From Butyricicoccus sp. (GTDB taxonomy: Bacteria; Bacillota; Clostridia; Oscillospirales; Butyricicoccaceae): 22,212 bases of DNA. Where the stretch lies: positions 1 through 22,212 of the forward strand of contig JAUMSA010000309.1 of NCBI GenBank assembly GCA_031293105.1. The letters are read 5' to 3'. Under the pieces are notes generated by a model. It made no database searches. It saw nothing but the letters and a program-made list of their open reading frames with translations, and was not told where the DNA came from. Shown here piece by piece: positions 12,499 through 21,294 of this stretch. Position 1 is the first letter of the stretch. Every line of letters starts with the position of its first letter. The position numbers were made by a program, and so were the translations under genes.

Positions 12499-14928
12499 AT
12501 GCGGATTCCCAAATTTAGAAGACGTCCCAATACGCAGATGCGCGGCCGAATTGCCGTGCTCATCATCTGCCTGTCGTGCGTGGGATTTCTGGCGGTGGCG
12601 GTGCGCCTGTTCTGGATGCAGGTCGTGCGGTATGACTATTACCAGGACAAAGCGCTGAATTTCCAGACACGTGACGATATCATTGAACCCAAACGCGGCA
12701 CGATCTATGACCGCAATATGAAAGTTTTGGCCGAATCGGCAGCCACCGAGTCGGTGATGTTTAACCCCAACGGCCTGGCCCAATGGGTCGACACCAAAAA
12801 CAAAAAAGTGCAGGATGGCGGCACCAAGCTGTCGCTCGAACTGATACAGGAGCAGGCGGCCAAAATCCTCAGCGACAACCTGAGCCTGGACTACGACAGC
12901 GTGCTGGAAAAGGTGCAGCGCACCGACCGCAAGTCGGTCAAGATTCAGGGCCAGGTGGAAAAGGACATCGTCAACAAGATCTACGAAGATATGAAAGCCG
13001 CGGGCATCCAGACCGGTTCGAGCAACTCGGTCTATACCACGCCGGATACCAAACGGTATTATCCATACAGTTCGTTTGCATCCCAGGTCATCGGCTTTTT
13101 GAATGCCGGCGGTGCGGTCGGCGGCATCGAACTGGAATACGACGAAGTGCTTTCGGGTACGGCGGGCCGCATCGTACGCGCGCAGAACGCGCAGAACTCC
13201 GACATGCCCTATGAGTATGAACAGTACATCCCGGCCGAGGACGGCGCTTCGGTGGTCACCACGCTGGATGAAACCGTGCAGCACTATCTGGAGACCCATC
13301 TGGAAACCGGCCTGGCCGACAATCCGCAGGCGCGCGGCGGTGTTTCGGGTATTGTGATGGATGTCAAGACCGGCGAAATCCTGGCCATGGCCAACATGCC
13401 CGATTTTGACGTCAATGCATACAGCACCATCGAGAAGGACAGCCTGTACTATAATGAACTTTTGACCGAGATTCAGGAATATTTCACCGAAAACGGCCTG
13501 AATGGCACGGTCACCGACGAATATCTGTGCGAAGGCCTATGGGCCGGTCTGCCGAACGGCTTATCGGACGATCAAAAGACCGAGATCGACAAGCTGCGCA
13601 CCGAAAAATTGCAGACCATGTGGAGAAACCACATCGTATCCGACACGTATGAGCCCGGTTCGACCTTTAAGCTCATGACCGTGGCAACCGCCCTGGAATC
13701 GGGCGCAATCAGTGAGGATGACACCTTCTTCTGCGGCGGCGTTATGCACTTCCAGGACTGGGATATCCACTGTCACAACACCAGCGGCCACGGCCAGCAG
13801 ACGCTGACCGAAGCGCTGATGAACTCGTGTAACGTGGCCATGATGCAGATTGCAGCCCAAACCGGGCCGGAAACCTTCCGCGAATACATGGAAGCCTTTG
13901 GACTGACCGAAAAGACCGGCATCGACCTGCCGGGCGAAGCCAACAACGCATCGCTGGTGTTCACCGCGGAAGATATGACCACCCGACCCACCGACCTTGC
14001 GGTGTCGTCCTTTGGCCAGCGCTTCCAGGTGACCCCGCTTCAGATGATTACCATGGTGTCCGCCATCGTCGATGACGGCAGTCTCAAAACCCCGCACATC
14101 GTCAAACAGGTGCTCAACGCCGACGGCACGGTGCGCGAAACCACCAATACCGAAGTCAAGCGCCAGGTCGTTTCCAACGAAACGTCGCAGTTCATGCGCG
14201 ACGCGATGGAAGCGGTCGTATCCGAAGGTACCGGTAAAAACGCTTATGTTGCCGGTTACCGCGTGGGCGGTAAGACGGCGACTTCGGAAATCCAGGGACA
14301 GCCCGATGATGAGGAAAAGCGCTATACGGCGTCCTTCATCGGCGTGGCGCCCATGGACGACCCGCAGATCGCGGTTCTGGTTGCGATTCAGGACCTGCCC
14401 GAAAGCGCGCCCCATGGCGGCGGCGCGATTGCGGCGCCGATTGTCGGCCGCATTTTGTCCGATGTGCTGCCGTATCTGGGCGTCGAGCAGGTTTATGACG
14501 ATTCGGAAGAGGACCGTCGAGAGGTCGAAGTGCCCAGCCTGATCGGCCAGACCGAAGACGCGGCGACCAAGTCCCTGACCGATGCGGGCTTCCGCTGCAA
14601 GATCGTCGGCGACGGCGATAAGGTAACCGACCAGGTACCGTCCGGCGGCGTGAAGATTCCGATTGACAGCGAGGTCATCTTGTACATGGGCGGCGAAAAG
14701 CCGACCGAGATGATCGAAGTGCCCAACGTACTGGGCGAGCATCCGTCGACGGCCAAGGACCGTTTGGAAAATGTCCACCTGTATATGCGCCGAACCGGTA
14801 TCAAGACCAGCCAGACCAACAGCGGCACGGTTGCTGTTCAGCAGAACCCGGCCGCGGGTACCTCGGTACCCATTGGTACGGTCATTACCGTTTCGTTTGA
14901 AAATTCGACCGGCGTCAGCGACCGTTAA
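12499..14928 (+). CDS. Class B penicillin-binding protein (division transpeptidase, PBP2B/FtsI-like) with two PASTA domains
   Basis: 809 residues. One membrane anchor lies at about 17-38 (RIAVLIICLSCVGFLAVAVRLF). The dimerisation domain opens with IIEPKRGTIYDRN (about 60-72). The transpeptidase domain has the nucleophile motif STFK (Ser388-Lys391) and SCN (443-445); the third motif is KTA (592-594) where most PBPs have KTG. Two PASTA domains follow at about 676-735 and 739-805. Family knowledge: such proteins crosslink septal peptidoglycan with a SEDS partner, here probably the ftsW-type gene at 18936. Two PASTA domains resemble Bacillus PBP2B more than SpoVD, but a sporulation role is not excluded, since only one such PBP gene is present here. 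About 50 extra residues (about 315-380) precede the active-site Ser. Ribosome binding site ACGGAGGAC (12482-12490). Confidence 0.93.
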   Translation: MRIPKFRRRPNTQMRGRIAVLIICLSCVGFLAVAVRLFWMQVVRYDYYQDKALNFQTRDDIIEPKRGTIYDRNMKVLAESAATESVMFNPNGLAQWVDTKNKKVQDGGTKLSLELIQEQAAKILSDNLSLDYDSVLEKVQRTDRKSVKIQGQVEKDIVNKIYEDMKAAGIQTGSSNSVYTTPDTKRYYPYSSFASQVIGFLNAGGAVGGIELEYDEVLSGTAGRIVRAQNAQNSDMPYEYEQYIPAEDGASVVTTLDETVQHYLETHLETGLADNPQARGGVSGIVMDVKTGEILAMANMPDFDVNAYSTIEKDSLYYNELLTEIQEYFTENGLNGTVTDEYLCEGLWAGLPNGLSDDQKTEIDKLRTEKLQTMWRNHIVSDTYEPGSTFKLMTVATALESGAISEDDTFFCGGVMHFQDWDIHCHNTSGHGQQTLTEALMNSCNVAMMQIAAQTGPETFREYMEAFGLTEKTGIDLPGEANNASLVFTAEDMTTRPTDLAVSSFGQRFQVTPLQMITMVSAIVDDGSLKTPHIVKQVLNADGTVRETTNTEVKRQVVSNETSQFMRDAMEAVVSEGTGKNAYVAGYRVGGKTATSEIQGQPDDEEKRYTASFIGVAPMDDPQIAVLVAIQDLPESAPHGGGAIAAPIVGRILSDVLPYLGVEQVYDDSEEDRREVEVPSLIGQTEDAATKSLTDAGFRCKIVGDGDKVTDQVPSGGVKIPIDSEVILYMGGEKPTEMIEVPNVLGEHPSTAKDRLENVHLYMRRTGIKTSQTNSGTVAVQQNPAAGTSVPIGTVITVSFENSTGVSDR

Positions 14929-14944
14929 GAAAAAGGAGATTATC

Positions 14945-16387
14945 ATGAAATTATCCGCTTTGCTGCAAGATATCGATATCCTTCAAAATACCGTTCCGGG
15001 TGACCCGGACATTGGCGAGGTGCGTTACGATTCGCGCCAGGTACAGCCGGGCGACCTGTTTGTCGCCATCCGCGGCTACGCCACCGACGGCCATCAGTAC
15101 ATCGCTTCCGCGCTCGAAAAGGGCGCGGCGGCGGTCGTATGCGAGGAGGCACCCGAAGGCGTGCCGGCTGTTGTGGTGGCCTCGTCCCGCCGGGCGCTCG
15201 CCCAGATCGGCGGCAACCGCTTTGGCCATCCGGCCGACCGCCTGACCATGGTGGGCGTGACCGGCACCAACGGCAAGACCACAACGACCTATCTCATCAA
15301 GCATATTTTGGAGATGCAGGGCATTAAAACCGGCCTCATCGGCACCAACCAGAACCTGGTCGGCGATGAAGTGGTACCCACCGAGCGCACCACCCCCGAA
15401 TCCTACGAATTGCACCGCCTGTTTGCCCACATGGTGGAGGCAGGCTGCACCCACTGCGTCATGGAGGTATCCTCCCATTCGCTGGTGCTCGACCGTGTGT
15501 ATGGCATCCCGTTTGCCGTGGGCGTGTTCACCAACCTGACGCAAGACCATCTGGATTTCCACCACACCATGGAGGAATACCGCAAGGCCAAGGCCATCTT
15601 GTTTACCATGTGCGACAAGGGCGTCATCAATATGGATGACCCGGCCAGCGAAAAGATGCTGCTGGATGCGACCTGTGCGGTCGAAACCTTCTCGGCCAAG
15701 CTGGATGCTGCCGATTTGACCGCCAAGGACATTCGGCTGCATGCCGACAGCGTAGATTTTGTCGCAGCGGCCGAGGAGGGCATTGCCCGCGTACACCTGG
15801 GCATCCCGGGTCAGTTCTCGGTATCCAATGCGCTGGCGGCGCTGGGCGCCTGCCGCGCGCTGGGTGTACCGCTCGATAAGGCAGCCGCTGCGTTGCGCAC
15901 CGCGCACGGTGTCAAGGGCCGCGCCGAAGTCGTGCCCACCCCGACCGATTATACGGTTTTGATCGACTATGCCCATTCGCCGGACGGCGTGGAAAACATC
16001 CTGCGCGCGGCGCGCGGCTTCACTAAGGGACGGGTCATCGCCCTGTTTGGCTGCGGCGGCGACCGTGACAAGACCAAGCGCCCCAAAATGGGCGCCATCG
16101 CGGCCCGGCTGGCCGATTTCTGCATCGTCACCAGCGATAACCCGCGCACCGAACAGCCCGAAGCCATTGTCGAGGACATCGTGGCCGGCATGCAGGATTC
16201 CAAGACCCCGATGAAGGTGATCGTCAACCGGCCCGAGGCCATCCACTTTGCGCTGGACATGGCTCAGAAGGACGATACGGTGGTTCTCATGGGCAAAGGG
16301 CACGAAACCTACCAGGAGATCAACCACGTCAAGCATCATCTTGACGAAAGGGAGATTGTAGCCGAATATTTCGCACAAAAATCCTGA
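14945..16387 (+). CDS. murE: UDP-N-acetylmuramoyl-tripeptide synthetase MurE (meso-DAP type)
   Basis: 480 residues. The N-terminal domain has the UDP-binding YDSRQVQPGDLFVAIRG (28-44). The Mur ligase ATP site is VTGTNGKTTTT (105-115). The central domain carries the ERTTPES and EVSSHSL blocks, and the C-terminal domain has DYAHSPDG and DNPR (398-401). Family knowledge: DNPR marks enzymes that add meso-diaminopimelate to UDP-MurNAc-L-Ala-D-Glu, whereas lysine-adding enzymes have a different motif. The cell wall is therefore predicted to be DAP-type. The start is ATG 14945 with AAAAAGGAG (14930-14938); the open frame extends far upstream but only through the PBP gene. It lies 16 bases after the PBP gene. 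Confidence 0.97.
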   Translation: MKLSALLQDIDILQNTVPGDPDIGEVRYDSRQVQPGDLFVAIRGYATDGHQYIASALEKGAAAVVCEEAPEGVPAVVVASSRRALAQIGGNRFGHPADRLTMVGVTGTNGKTTTTYLIKHILEMQGIKTGLIGTNQNLVGDEVVPTERTTPESYELHRLFAHMVEAGCTHCVMEVSSHSLVLDRVYGIPFAVGVFTNLTQDHLDFHHTMEEYRKAKAILFTMCDKGVINMDDPASEKMLLDATCAVETFSAKLDAADLTAKDIRLHADSVDFVAAAEEGIARVHLGIPGQFSVSNALAALGACRALGVPLDKAAAALRTAHGVKGRAEVVPTPTDYTVLIDYAHSPDGVENILRAARGFTKGRVIALFGCGGDRDKTKRPKMGAIAARLADFCIVTSDNPRTEQPEAIVEDIVAGMQDSKTPMKVIVNRPEAIHFALDMAQKDDTVVLMGKGHETYQEINHVKHHLDEREIVAEYFAQKS

Positions 16388-16412
16388 TTTTCCAGGAAAA
16401 ACGTGCTATGAT
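16384..16412 (+). promoter_or_regulatory. Possible extended -10 promoter ahead of murF
   Basis: TATGAT (16407-16412) is preceded by TGC, an extended -10 arrangement. At 17-base spacing the -35 is CTGATT (16384-16389), a 3 of 6 match. It lies in the 79-base murE-murF gap, which also holds a small hairpin CGCCC-GCAAG-GGGCG (16422-16436) in the would-be leader. Confidence 0.4.
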
Positions 16413-16466
16413 GTTAGGGTACGCCCGCAAGGGGCGCAACCTGCATATTTGGGGTGGAGGATAAGA

Positions 16467-17831
16467 ATGGAGAAATTTACACTCAGCGAGGCGGCCGCCT
16501 GGACTTCCGGCCGCGCCGAAGGGGAGGCCGAGATCGCGTCGGTGTCCAAAAATACCGACGAAATCGGGGAGGGCTGTCTGTTCCTTGGCATCAAGGGCGA
16601 GCGGTTCGACGGGCATGATTTTATCCCCAAGGCGATTGAAAATGGCGCCGTGGCGGTCATGAGCCACCGCAAGGACGAAACCTATCCGGTTCCGGCCTTG
16701 TACGTGGACGATACCCGCCAGGCCATTTTGGATTTGGCGGGCGGATACCGGGACCAGTTTGAATGCCCGGTCGTGGCCATCACCGGTTCGGTCGGCAAGA
16801 CCACCACGCGAGGCATGACCGCGTCGGTGCTGTCGCAGCGGTATGACACCTGCGCAACCAAGGGTAACCTGAACAACCAGCTTGGTCTGCCGCTGAGTGT
16901 ATTGACATTGGAACACCATCACGATGCTGCGGTGTTTGAAATGGGCATGTCGGGCTTTGGCGAAATCGCCTCCATGGTCGACTGTGCCAAGCCGAATATT
17001 GCGGTCATCACCACCATTGGCACTTCGCACATCGAGTTTTTGGGCTCGCGCGAGGGCATCTGCCGGGCTAAGATGGAGATTTTGTTCGGCCTGGCCGCCC
17101 GGGGCGGCATCGCGGTCTTAAACGGCGACGAGCCGCTTCTCTGGGACAAACGCGACGAGATTTTCGGCCGGAAGATTTGGTTCGGCACCGAAAACCCGGA
17201 CTGCGACGTGCGCGCAAAGGACATCGCGCAGACCGAGGACGGCGTAGCGTTCACGGCCGTGACCCCGGACGGGGAATTTGCCGTCCAGCTGCACCTGCCG
17301 GGCACGCACAACGTCGGCAATGCCCTGGCCGCGATTGCGGTCGGCTTCCTGCTCGGCCTGGACGGGGAGGAGATTGCCGCCGGACTGGATGCTTTCCAGC
17401 CTGAGGGACGGCGGCAGAAGCTGTATGAGAAAAACGGCTTTACCATTTACGAGGATTGTTACAACGCCAGCCCGGATTCCATGAAAGCCGCGCTCAAGGT
17501 GCTCGGCACGCAGACCGGACGGCGCTTTGCCGTGCTCGGCTCCATGCTCGAGCTGGGCGACTATGCCGCAGAAGGCCACCGCGAAGCCGGCCGGGCCGCG
17601 GCACAGAATGCCGACGCGGCCTATCTCTATGGCGCGTATGCGGCCGACATGGCCGAAGGCGCGCGCGAGGGCGGTATGGAAGAGGAGAACATTCAAATTT
17701 TTGACAGCCATGAGGCGCTGGCCGCTGCGCTGCGTGCGGCGGCGCAGGAAGGGGACGCGTTGCTGTTCAAAGGCAGCCGCGGCATGCGCATGGAGCAGGC
17801 GCTCGGGCTGTTTCTGGGGGAGGAAGTTTAA
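16467..17831 (+). CDS. murF: UDP-N-acetylmuramoyl-tripeptide--D-alanyl-D-alanine ligase MurF
   Basis: 454 residues. After an N-terminal substrate domain with SKNTDEIGEGCLFLGIKGERFDGH (27-50), the ATP-binding motif is ITGSVGKTTTRGM (105-117); the GSVGKTTT form rather than GTNGKTTT is characteristic of MurF. Then come GNLNNQLGLPLSVL, EMGMSGFGEI and the C-terminal YNASPDSMKAAL block, all MurF hallmarks. Reaction: ATP-dependent addition of D-Ala-D-Ala to the UDP-MurNAc-tripeptide in the cytoplasm, following MurE. The start is ATG 16467 with GGGGTGGAGG (16451-16460). It may have its own promoter (16384-16412). mraY follows after 3 bases. Confidence 0.96.
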   Translation: MEKFTLSEAAAWTSGRAEGEAEIASVSKNTDEIGEGCLFLGIKGERFDGHDFIPKAIENGAVAVMSHRKDETYPVPALYVDDTRQAILDLAGGYRDQFECPVVAITGSVGKTTTRGMTASVLSQRYDTCATKGNLNNQLGLPLSVLTLEHHHDAAVFEMGMSGFGEIASMVDCAKPNIAVITTIGTSHIEFLGSREGICRAKMEILFGLAARGGIAVLNGDEPLLWDKRDEIFGRKIWFGTENPDCDVRAKDIAQTEDGVAFTAVTPDGEFAVQLHLPGTHNVGNALAAIAVGFLLGLDGEEIAAGLDAFQPEGRRQKLYEKNGFTIYEDCYNASPDSMKAALKVLGTQTGRRFAVLGSMLELGDYAAEGHREAGRAAAQNADAAYLYGAYAADMAEGAREGGMEEENIQIFDSHEALAAALRAAAQEGDALLFKGSRGMRMEQALGLFLGEEV

Positions 17832-17834
17832 CGC

Positions 17835-18893
17835 ATGACACCGATGATGATTCCCGTTTTGGCGGCTGTGATCGCGTTCGTCGTGACCGCCGTGCTGGGC
17901 AAGCCGGTCATCCACTGGCTGCGCAAGATGAAGTTTGGCCAGAAGATTCTGGAGATCGGCCCCAAGTGGCATATGAACAAGCAGAACATCCCGACCATGG
18001 GCGGTTTTATGTTCATGATCGGCATTGCGGTGAGCGTACTGGTCATGGGTACGTACCTGTTCTTCGGGCAGGGCAGCGTGTCGGGCGATGCCGCGGCGCA
18101 GGGGGAGATCACCCGGTTTGGATGGCTGCCCGGCCATGGGGCGGTTTATTTTTCGGTGCTGCTCATTGCGCTGGCATACGGTCTGGTTGGTATGATCGAC
18201 GACTGGGCCAAAATTAAGAAAAAGCAGAATGCGGGCCTGACCCCCATGCAGAAGCTGCTGCTGCAAATCGTGGTAGCGGCCGTCTTTCTGTCCCTGCTGC
18301 GTTTGACCGGTGGACTGACCGGCAACGTGTGGATTCCGGGCCTGAATGTGACCTTGCTGCTGCCGTGGGTCATTTATCTCATTTTGGCGATCGTGGTTGT
18401 GGTCGGTTGCGACAACGCGGTCAACCTGACCGACGGCATCGATGGCCTCGCGGCCAGCGTGACCGTCCCGGTGGCGATTTTCTTCACCGCGGTCGGCTAC
18501 CGGCAGGGCAACGCGGGCGTGACCGTGTTCGCCGCCGCGCTGGCTGGCGGCCTGCTCGGCTTCTTGATCTTTAACTTTAACCCCGCCAAGGTCTTTATGG
18601 GCGACACCGGTTCGCTCTTCCTGGGCGGCGCGGTCGCCGGATTGGCATTTGCGTGCGATATGCCGCTGATTCTGATTCCGGTGGGCCTGATTTATATTGT
18701 GGAAACATTGTCGGTTATGCTGCAAGTCACCTACTTCAAGGCGACCCATGGCAAGCGTTTGTTCAAGATGGCGCCCATCCACCATCATTTTGAGATGTGC
18801 GGCTGGAGCGAACGCAAGATCGTTGGCATTTTCACCCTGATTACCATTGTAATGTGCATCCTGGCGTGGATGCTGGTGCAGAGCGTGCTGTAA
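17835..18893 (+). CDS. mraY: Phospho-N-acetylmuramoyl-pentapeptide-transferase MraY
   Basis: 352 residues with about ten membrane segments. The family motifs are in order: KQNIPTMGG (about 50-58), GMIDDWAKIKKKQNAGLTP with Asp122-Asp123, DNAVNLTDGIDGLA (193-206), FMGDTGSLFLGG, and the cytoplasmic PIHHHFE loop with His316-His318. Reaction: transfer of phospho-MurNAc-pentapeptide from UDP to undecaprenyl phosphate to make lipid I at the inner face of the membrane. The ribosome binding site GGGGGAGG (17816-17823) is inside the end of murF. The loop between the first helices (about 76-95) is somewhat longer than in Escherichia coli. The next gene is ftsW, not murD as in most clusters. Confidence 0.97.
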   Translation: MTPMMIPVLAAVIAFVVTAVLGKPVIHWLRKMKFGQKILEIGPKWHMNKQNIPTMGGFMFMIGIAVSVLVMGTYLFFGQGSVSGDAAAQGEITRFGWLPGHGAVYFSVLLIALAYGLVGMIDDWAKIKKKQNAGLTPMQKLLLQIVVAAVFLSLLRLTGGLTGNVWIPGLNVTLLLPWVIYLILAIVVVVGCDNAVNLTDGIDGLAASVTVPVAIFFTAVGYRQGNAGVTVFAAALAGGLLGFLIFNFNPAKVFMGDTGSLFLGGAVAGLAFACDMPLILIPVGLIYIVETLSVMLQVTYFKATHGKRLFKMAPIHHHFEMCGWSERKIVGIFTLITIVMCILAWMLVQSVL

Positions 18894-18935
18894 AGCGCGT
18901 GAGCCGCGGCGCGCCGGATGGGAAAGGACGGTTTC

Positions 18936-20117
18936 ATGCCCAGACAATCGGTACAACTCTATGAACCGGAAAAGCGCGCACCAAAGCCGGTGAGCAAACC
19001 GCGCAGCACGGGTCAGAAGATAGACCTCAGCACCCTGATTATGATTGTATTGCTCATGGTCGTGGGACTGATTGCCCTGTTTTCGGCCAGCTACCCCACG
19101 GCGCTGTATAAATATGGGGACCCGTTGCGGTTCATCCGCAACCAAAGCATATTTGCGGCCGTCGGTTTGGTCGCCATGCTGTTTATCTCCAAAATTGATT
19201 ATCATATTTATGGCCGCTTTCAAAAGCATCTGTTTATCCTGGGCGTTGTGCTGCTGGTACTCGTCCTGATTCCCGGCGTCGGTGTAACCCATAACAATGC
19301 GACCCGTTGGCTGGCTTTGCCCGGTTTGGGCGAGTTCCAGCCTTCGGAAATCATGAAAACCGGCGTCATTATCTCGTTTTCCTATTATGCCGCCAAGGCA
19401 GGCCCCAAAATCCGCACCGTGCGCCACGGTATGCTGCCGTATTTTGGCGCGCTGGCAGTGATTGCCCTGCTGCTGTATCGCGAGCCGCATCTGTCGGCGA
19501 CGATCATTATTTTGGGCGTGGGCCTGTGCATCCTGTTTGTGGCCGGTATTAAAATCTGGTATTTCTTCCCGCTGGGTGCGGTCGCTGGCGGCGCATTTGC
19601 TGTGGCGTACAATACGCCCATGTTTGCCCACGTGCGCGACCGTATCGCGGTGTGGATTGACCCGTTTATCGATTTGACCGATAAGGGCTGGCAGGGCGCC
19701 AACAGCTTTGTCGCCATCGGGTCGGGCGGCTTCTGGGGCCTGGGGCTGGGCCAGGGCCGGCAGAAGCATCTGTACTTACCCGAGCCGCAGAACGACTTTG
19801 TATTTTCCTCCTGGTGTGAAGAAGTCGGCTTTGTGGGCGCGGTGCTTGTGATGCTGCTGTTTGCGTATCTGATTTACCGCGGCTTTTACATTGCGCGCAA
19901 CAGCAAAGACAAATTCGGTTGTCTGCTGGCGGTCGGCATCACGACCAAATTGGCCATGCAGACCCTGATTAATCTGTTCGTTGTATCCGGCCTGTTCCCG
20001 GTCACGGGCGCAAGCCTTCCGTTTTTCAGCTATGGCGGCACGGCGCTGCTCATCCAGCTGGGGGAAATGGGGATTTTACTGAATCTATCACGCCATATGA
20101 CGCGCGAAAGTTCCTAG
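18936..20117 (+). CDS. ftsW: SEDS-family peptidoglycan glycosyltransferase (FtsW/SpoVE type)
   Basis: 393 residues. A basic, Pro-rich cytoplasmic N-terminus of about 35 residues precedes roughly ten membrane helices starting near residue 36 (TLIMIVLLMVVGLIALFSAS). SEDS hallmarks are NNATRWLALPGLGEFQPSEIMK and, near the C-terminus, FPVTGASLPFFSYGGTALL. Family knowledge: FtsW polymerises lipid II at the septum with a class B PBP; SpoVE is its sporulation paralogue in Bacillus. Sequence alone does not separate FtsW from SpoVE here. I start at ATG 18936, with GGAAAGGA (18921-18928) ahead, rather than the in-frame ATG 18918, which has no ribosome binding site. It is separated from mraY by only 42 bases, so there is no room for murD. 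Confidence 0.9.
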   Translation: MPRQSVQLYEPEKRAPKPVSKPRSTGQKIDLSTLIMIVLLMVVGLIALFSASYPTALYKYGDPLRFIRNQSIFAAVGLVAMLFISKIDYHIYGRFQKHLFILGVVLLVLVLIPGVGVTHNNATRWLALPGLGEFQPSEIMKTGVIISFSYYAAKAGPKIRTVRHGMLPYFGALAVIALLLYREPHLSATIIILGVGLCILFVAGIKIWYFFPLGAVAGGAFAVAYNTPMFAHVRDRIAVWIDPFIDLTDKGWQGANSFVAIGSGGFWGLGLGQGRQKHLYLPEPQNDFVFSSWCEEVGFVGAVLVMLLFAYLIYRGFYIARNSKDKFGCLLAVGITTKLAMQTLINLFVVSGLFPVTGASLPFFSYGGTALLIQLGEMGILLNLSRHMTRESS

Positions 20118-20138
20118 TCGCGCGGGAGGGGGAGCTTT

Positions 20139-21266
20139 ATGAAACTGTACATCACCGGCGGCGGCACCGGCGGGCATGTCACGCCCGGTTTGGCGATCGC
20201 GCGCTATTTCCAGCAAAAACGCCCGGATACCGAGGTGCGTTTTGCCGGTACATCTAAGGGCATTGAATCCAAGCTGGTGCCGCGCGAGGGCTACCCACTG
20301 GATATTGTGGAGATCACCGGCCTGCGGCGCTCGATGAGCCCAAAGGCCATTGGGCACAACCTAAACGCGATGTATCAGACCTTGACTGCGCAGAACAAGG
20401 CCAAGAAGCTGCTCAAGACCCACCGGCCCGATTGCGTAATCGGCTGCGGTGGCTATGTCAGCTTCCCAATCGTATCGGCGGCGCAGAAACTGGGCATCCC
20501 GACCGTGCTGTTGGAAGTTAACGCCCTGCCCGGTGTGACCACCAAGATGCTGGCCAAAAAGGCCAATAAGGTGCTTATCTGTTTTGAGGAAGCGCGCGCC
20601 CTGCTCGGCGGTGGGGACAACATCTTTATGACCGGCGCGCCGGTGCGCACCGAGATCGTCTTTGCCGACCGCGAGCGCGCCCGCAAGAAATGCGGCCTTG
20701 CAGAAAACGACCGCATGGTCGTATCCTTCTGGGGCTCCATGGGCGCCAAATACATGAACGAACACATGGCGGATATGCTTGCCTGGGAAGCTAAGGAGGG
20801 CACCACCTTCCGCCACGTCCACGCGACCGGTTCGGCGGCCTATCGTTGGCTGCCGCAGATGGTGCGCGACAAGGGTGTGGACTTGGAAAAACATCCGAAC
20901 ATCCGCCTGACCGAATACATCTATGACATGGCCGACCAGATGGCGGCCGCCGATCTGGTTATATGCCGCGCGGGTGCAGCCACCATTGGCGAACTGTGCG
21001 CCTTGGGCCGCGCCAGCATTATGGTGCCTTCGCCCTATGTGGCCGAAAACCATCAGGAAAAGAATGCCCGGGCGCTGGAAAAAGCGGGCGCTTGCCAGGT
21101 CTTGCTGGAAAGCGAAGCGAGCGGCGAAAAGCTGCTGGCCATGACATCGGCCCTGCTGGCCGACGATGCGGCCCGGCAGGAAATGGCGGGGCATGCGGCC
21201 AAGCTGGCGACTTTGGATGCCAGCGAAAAGATTTATCAGCATATTCTCGAGGCGATCGGTTCCTGA
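20139..21266 (+). CDS. murG: UDP-GlcNAc:lipid I N-acetylglucosaminyltransferase MurG
   Basis: 375 residues, a GT-B fold glycosyltransferase. The N-terminal Gly-rich loop is TGGGTGGHVTPGLAIA (6-21); most MurG proteins have GGGTAGH, so Gly replaces Ala at residue 11. A second conserved region, VIGCGGYVSFPIVSAA, and the C-terminal donor-binding block, DLVICRAGAATIGELCALGRASIMVPSP with AENHQEKNA, are clear. Reaction: transfer of GlcNAc to lipid I to make lipid II on the cytoplasmic membrane face. Ribosome binding site GGGAGGGGGAG (20124-20134). It follows ftsW by 21 bases and is followed by ftsQ after 28 bases. Confidence 0.96.
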   Translation: MKLYITGGGTGGHVTPGLAIARYFQQKRPDTEVRFAGTSKGIESKLVPREGYPLDIVEITGLRRSMSPKAIGHNLNAMYQTLTAQNKAKKLLKTHRPDCVIGCGGYVSFPIVSAAQKLGIPTVLLEVNALPGVTTKMLAKKANKVLICFEEARALLGGGDNIFMTGAPVRTEIVFADRERARKKCGLAENDRMVVSFWGSMGAKYMNEHMADMLAWEAKEGTTFRHVHATGSAAYRWLPQMVRDKGVDLEKHPNIRLTEYIYDMADQMAAADLVICRAGAATIGELCALGRASIMVPSPYVAENHQEKNARALEKAGACQVLLESEASGEKLLAMTSALLADDAARQEMAGHAAKLATLDASEKIYQHILEAIGS

Positions 21267-21294
21267 CCGTCTGCTTGCAGGACAGGAGGAGAGC

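Noticed and set aside
13440..13640. About 50 extra residues before the active-site Ser of the PBP
   Set aside because: I recall comparable insertions in clostridial class B PBPs and the motifs around it are intact, so I do not treat it as a domain gain or frameshift.
17118..19769. Very long open frame (883 codons) on the - strand opposite murF, mraY and ftsW
   Set aside because: It is antisense to three clearly recognisable genes, has a Gln/His/Arg-rich composition without any domain, and results from the GC-rich third positions of the + strand genes. The same holds for the - strand frames at 1368-2726, 11797-13299, 13561-14946, 14951-16378 and 20361-21422.
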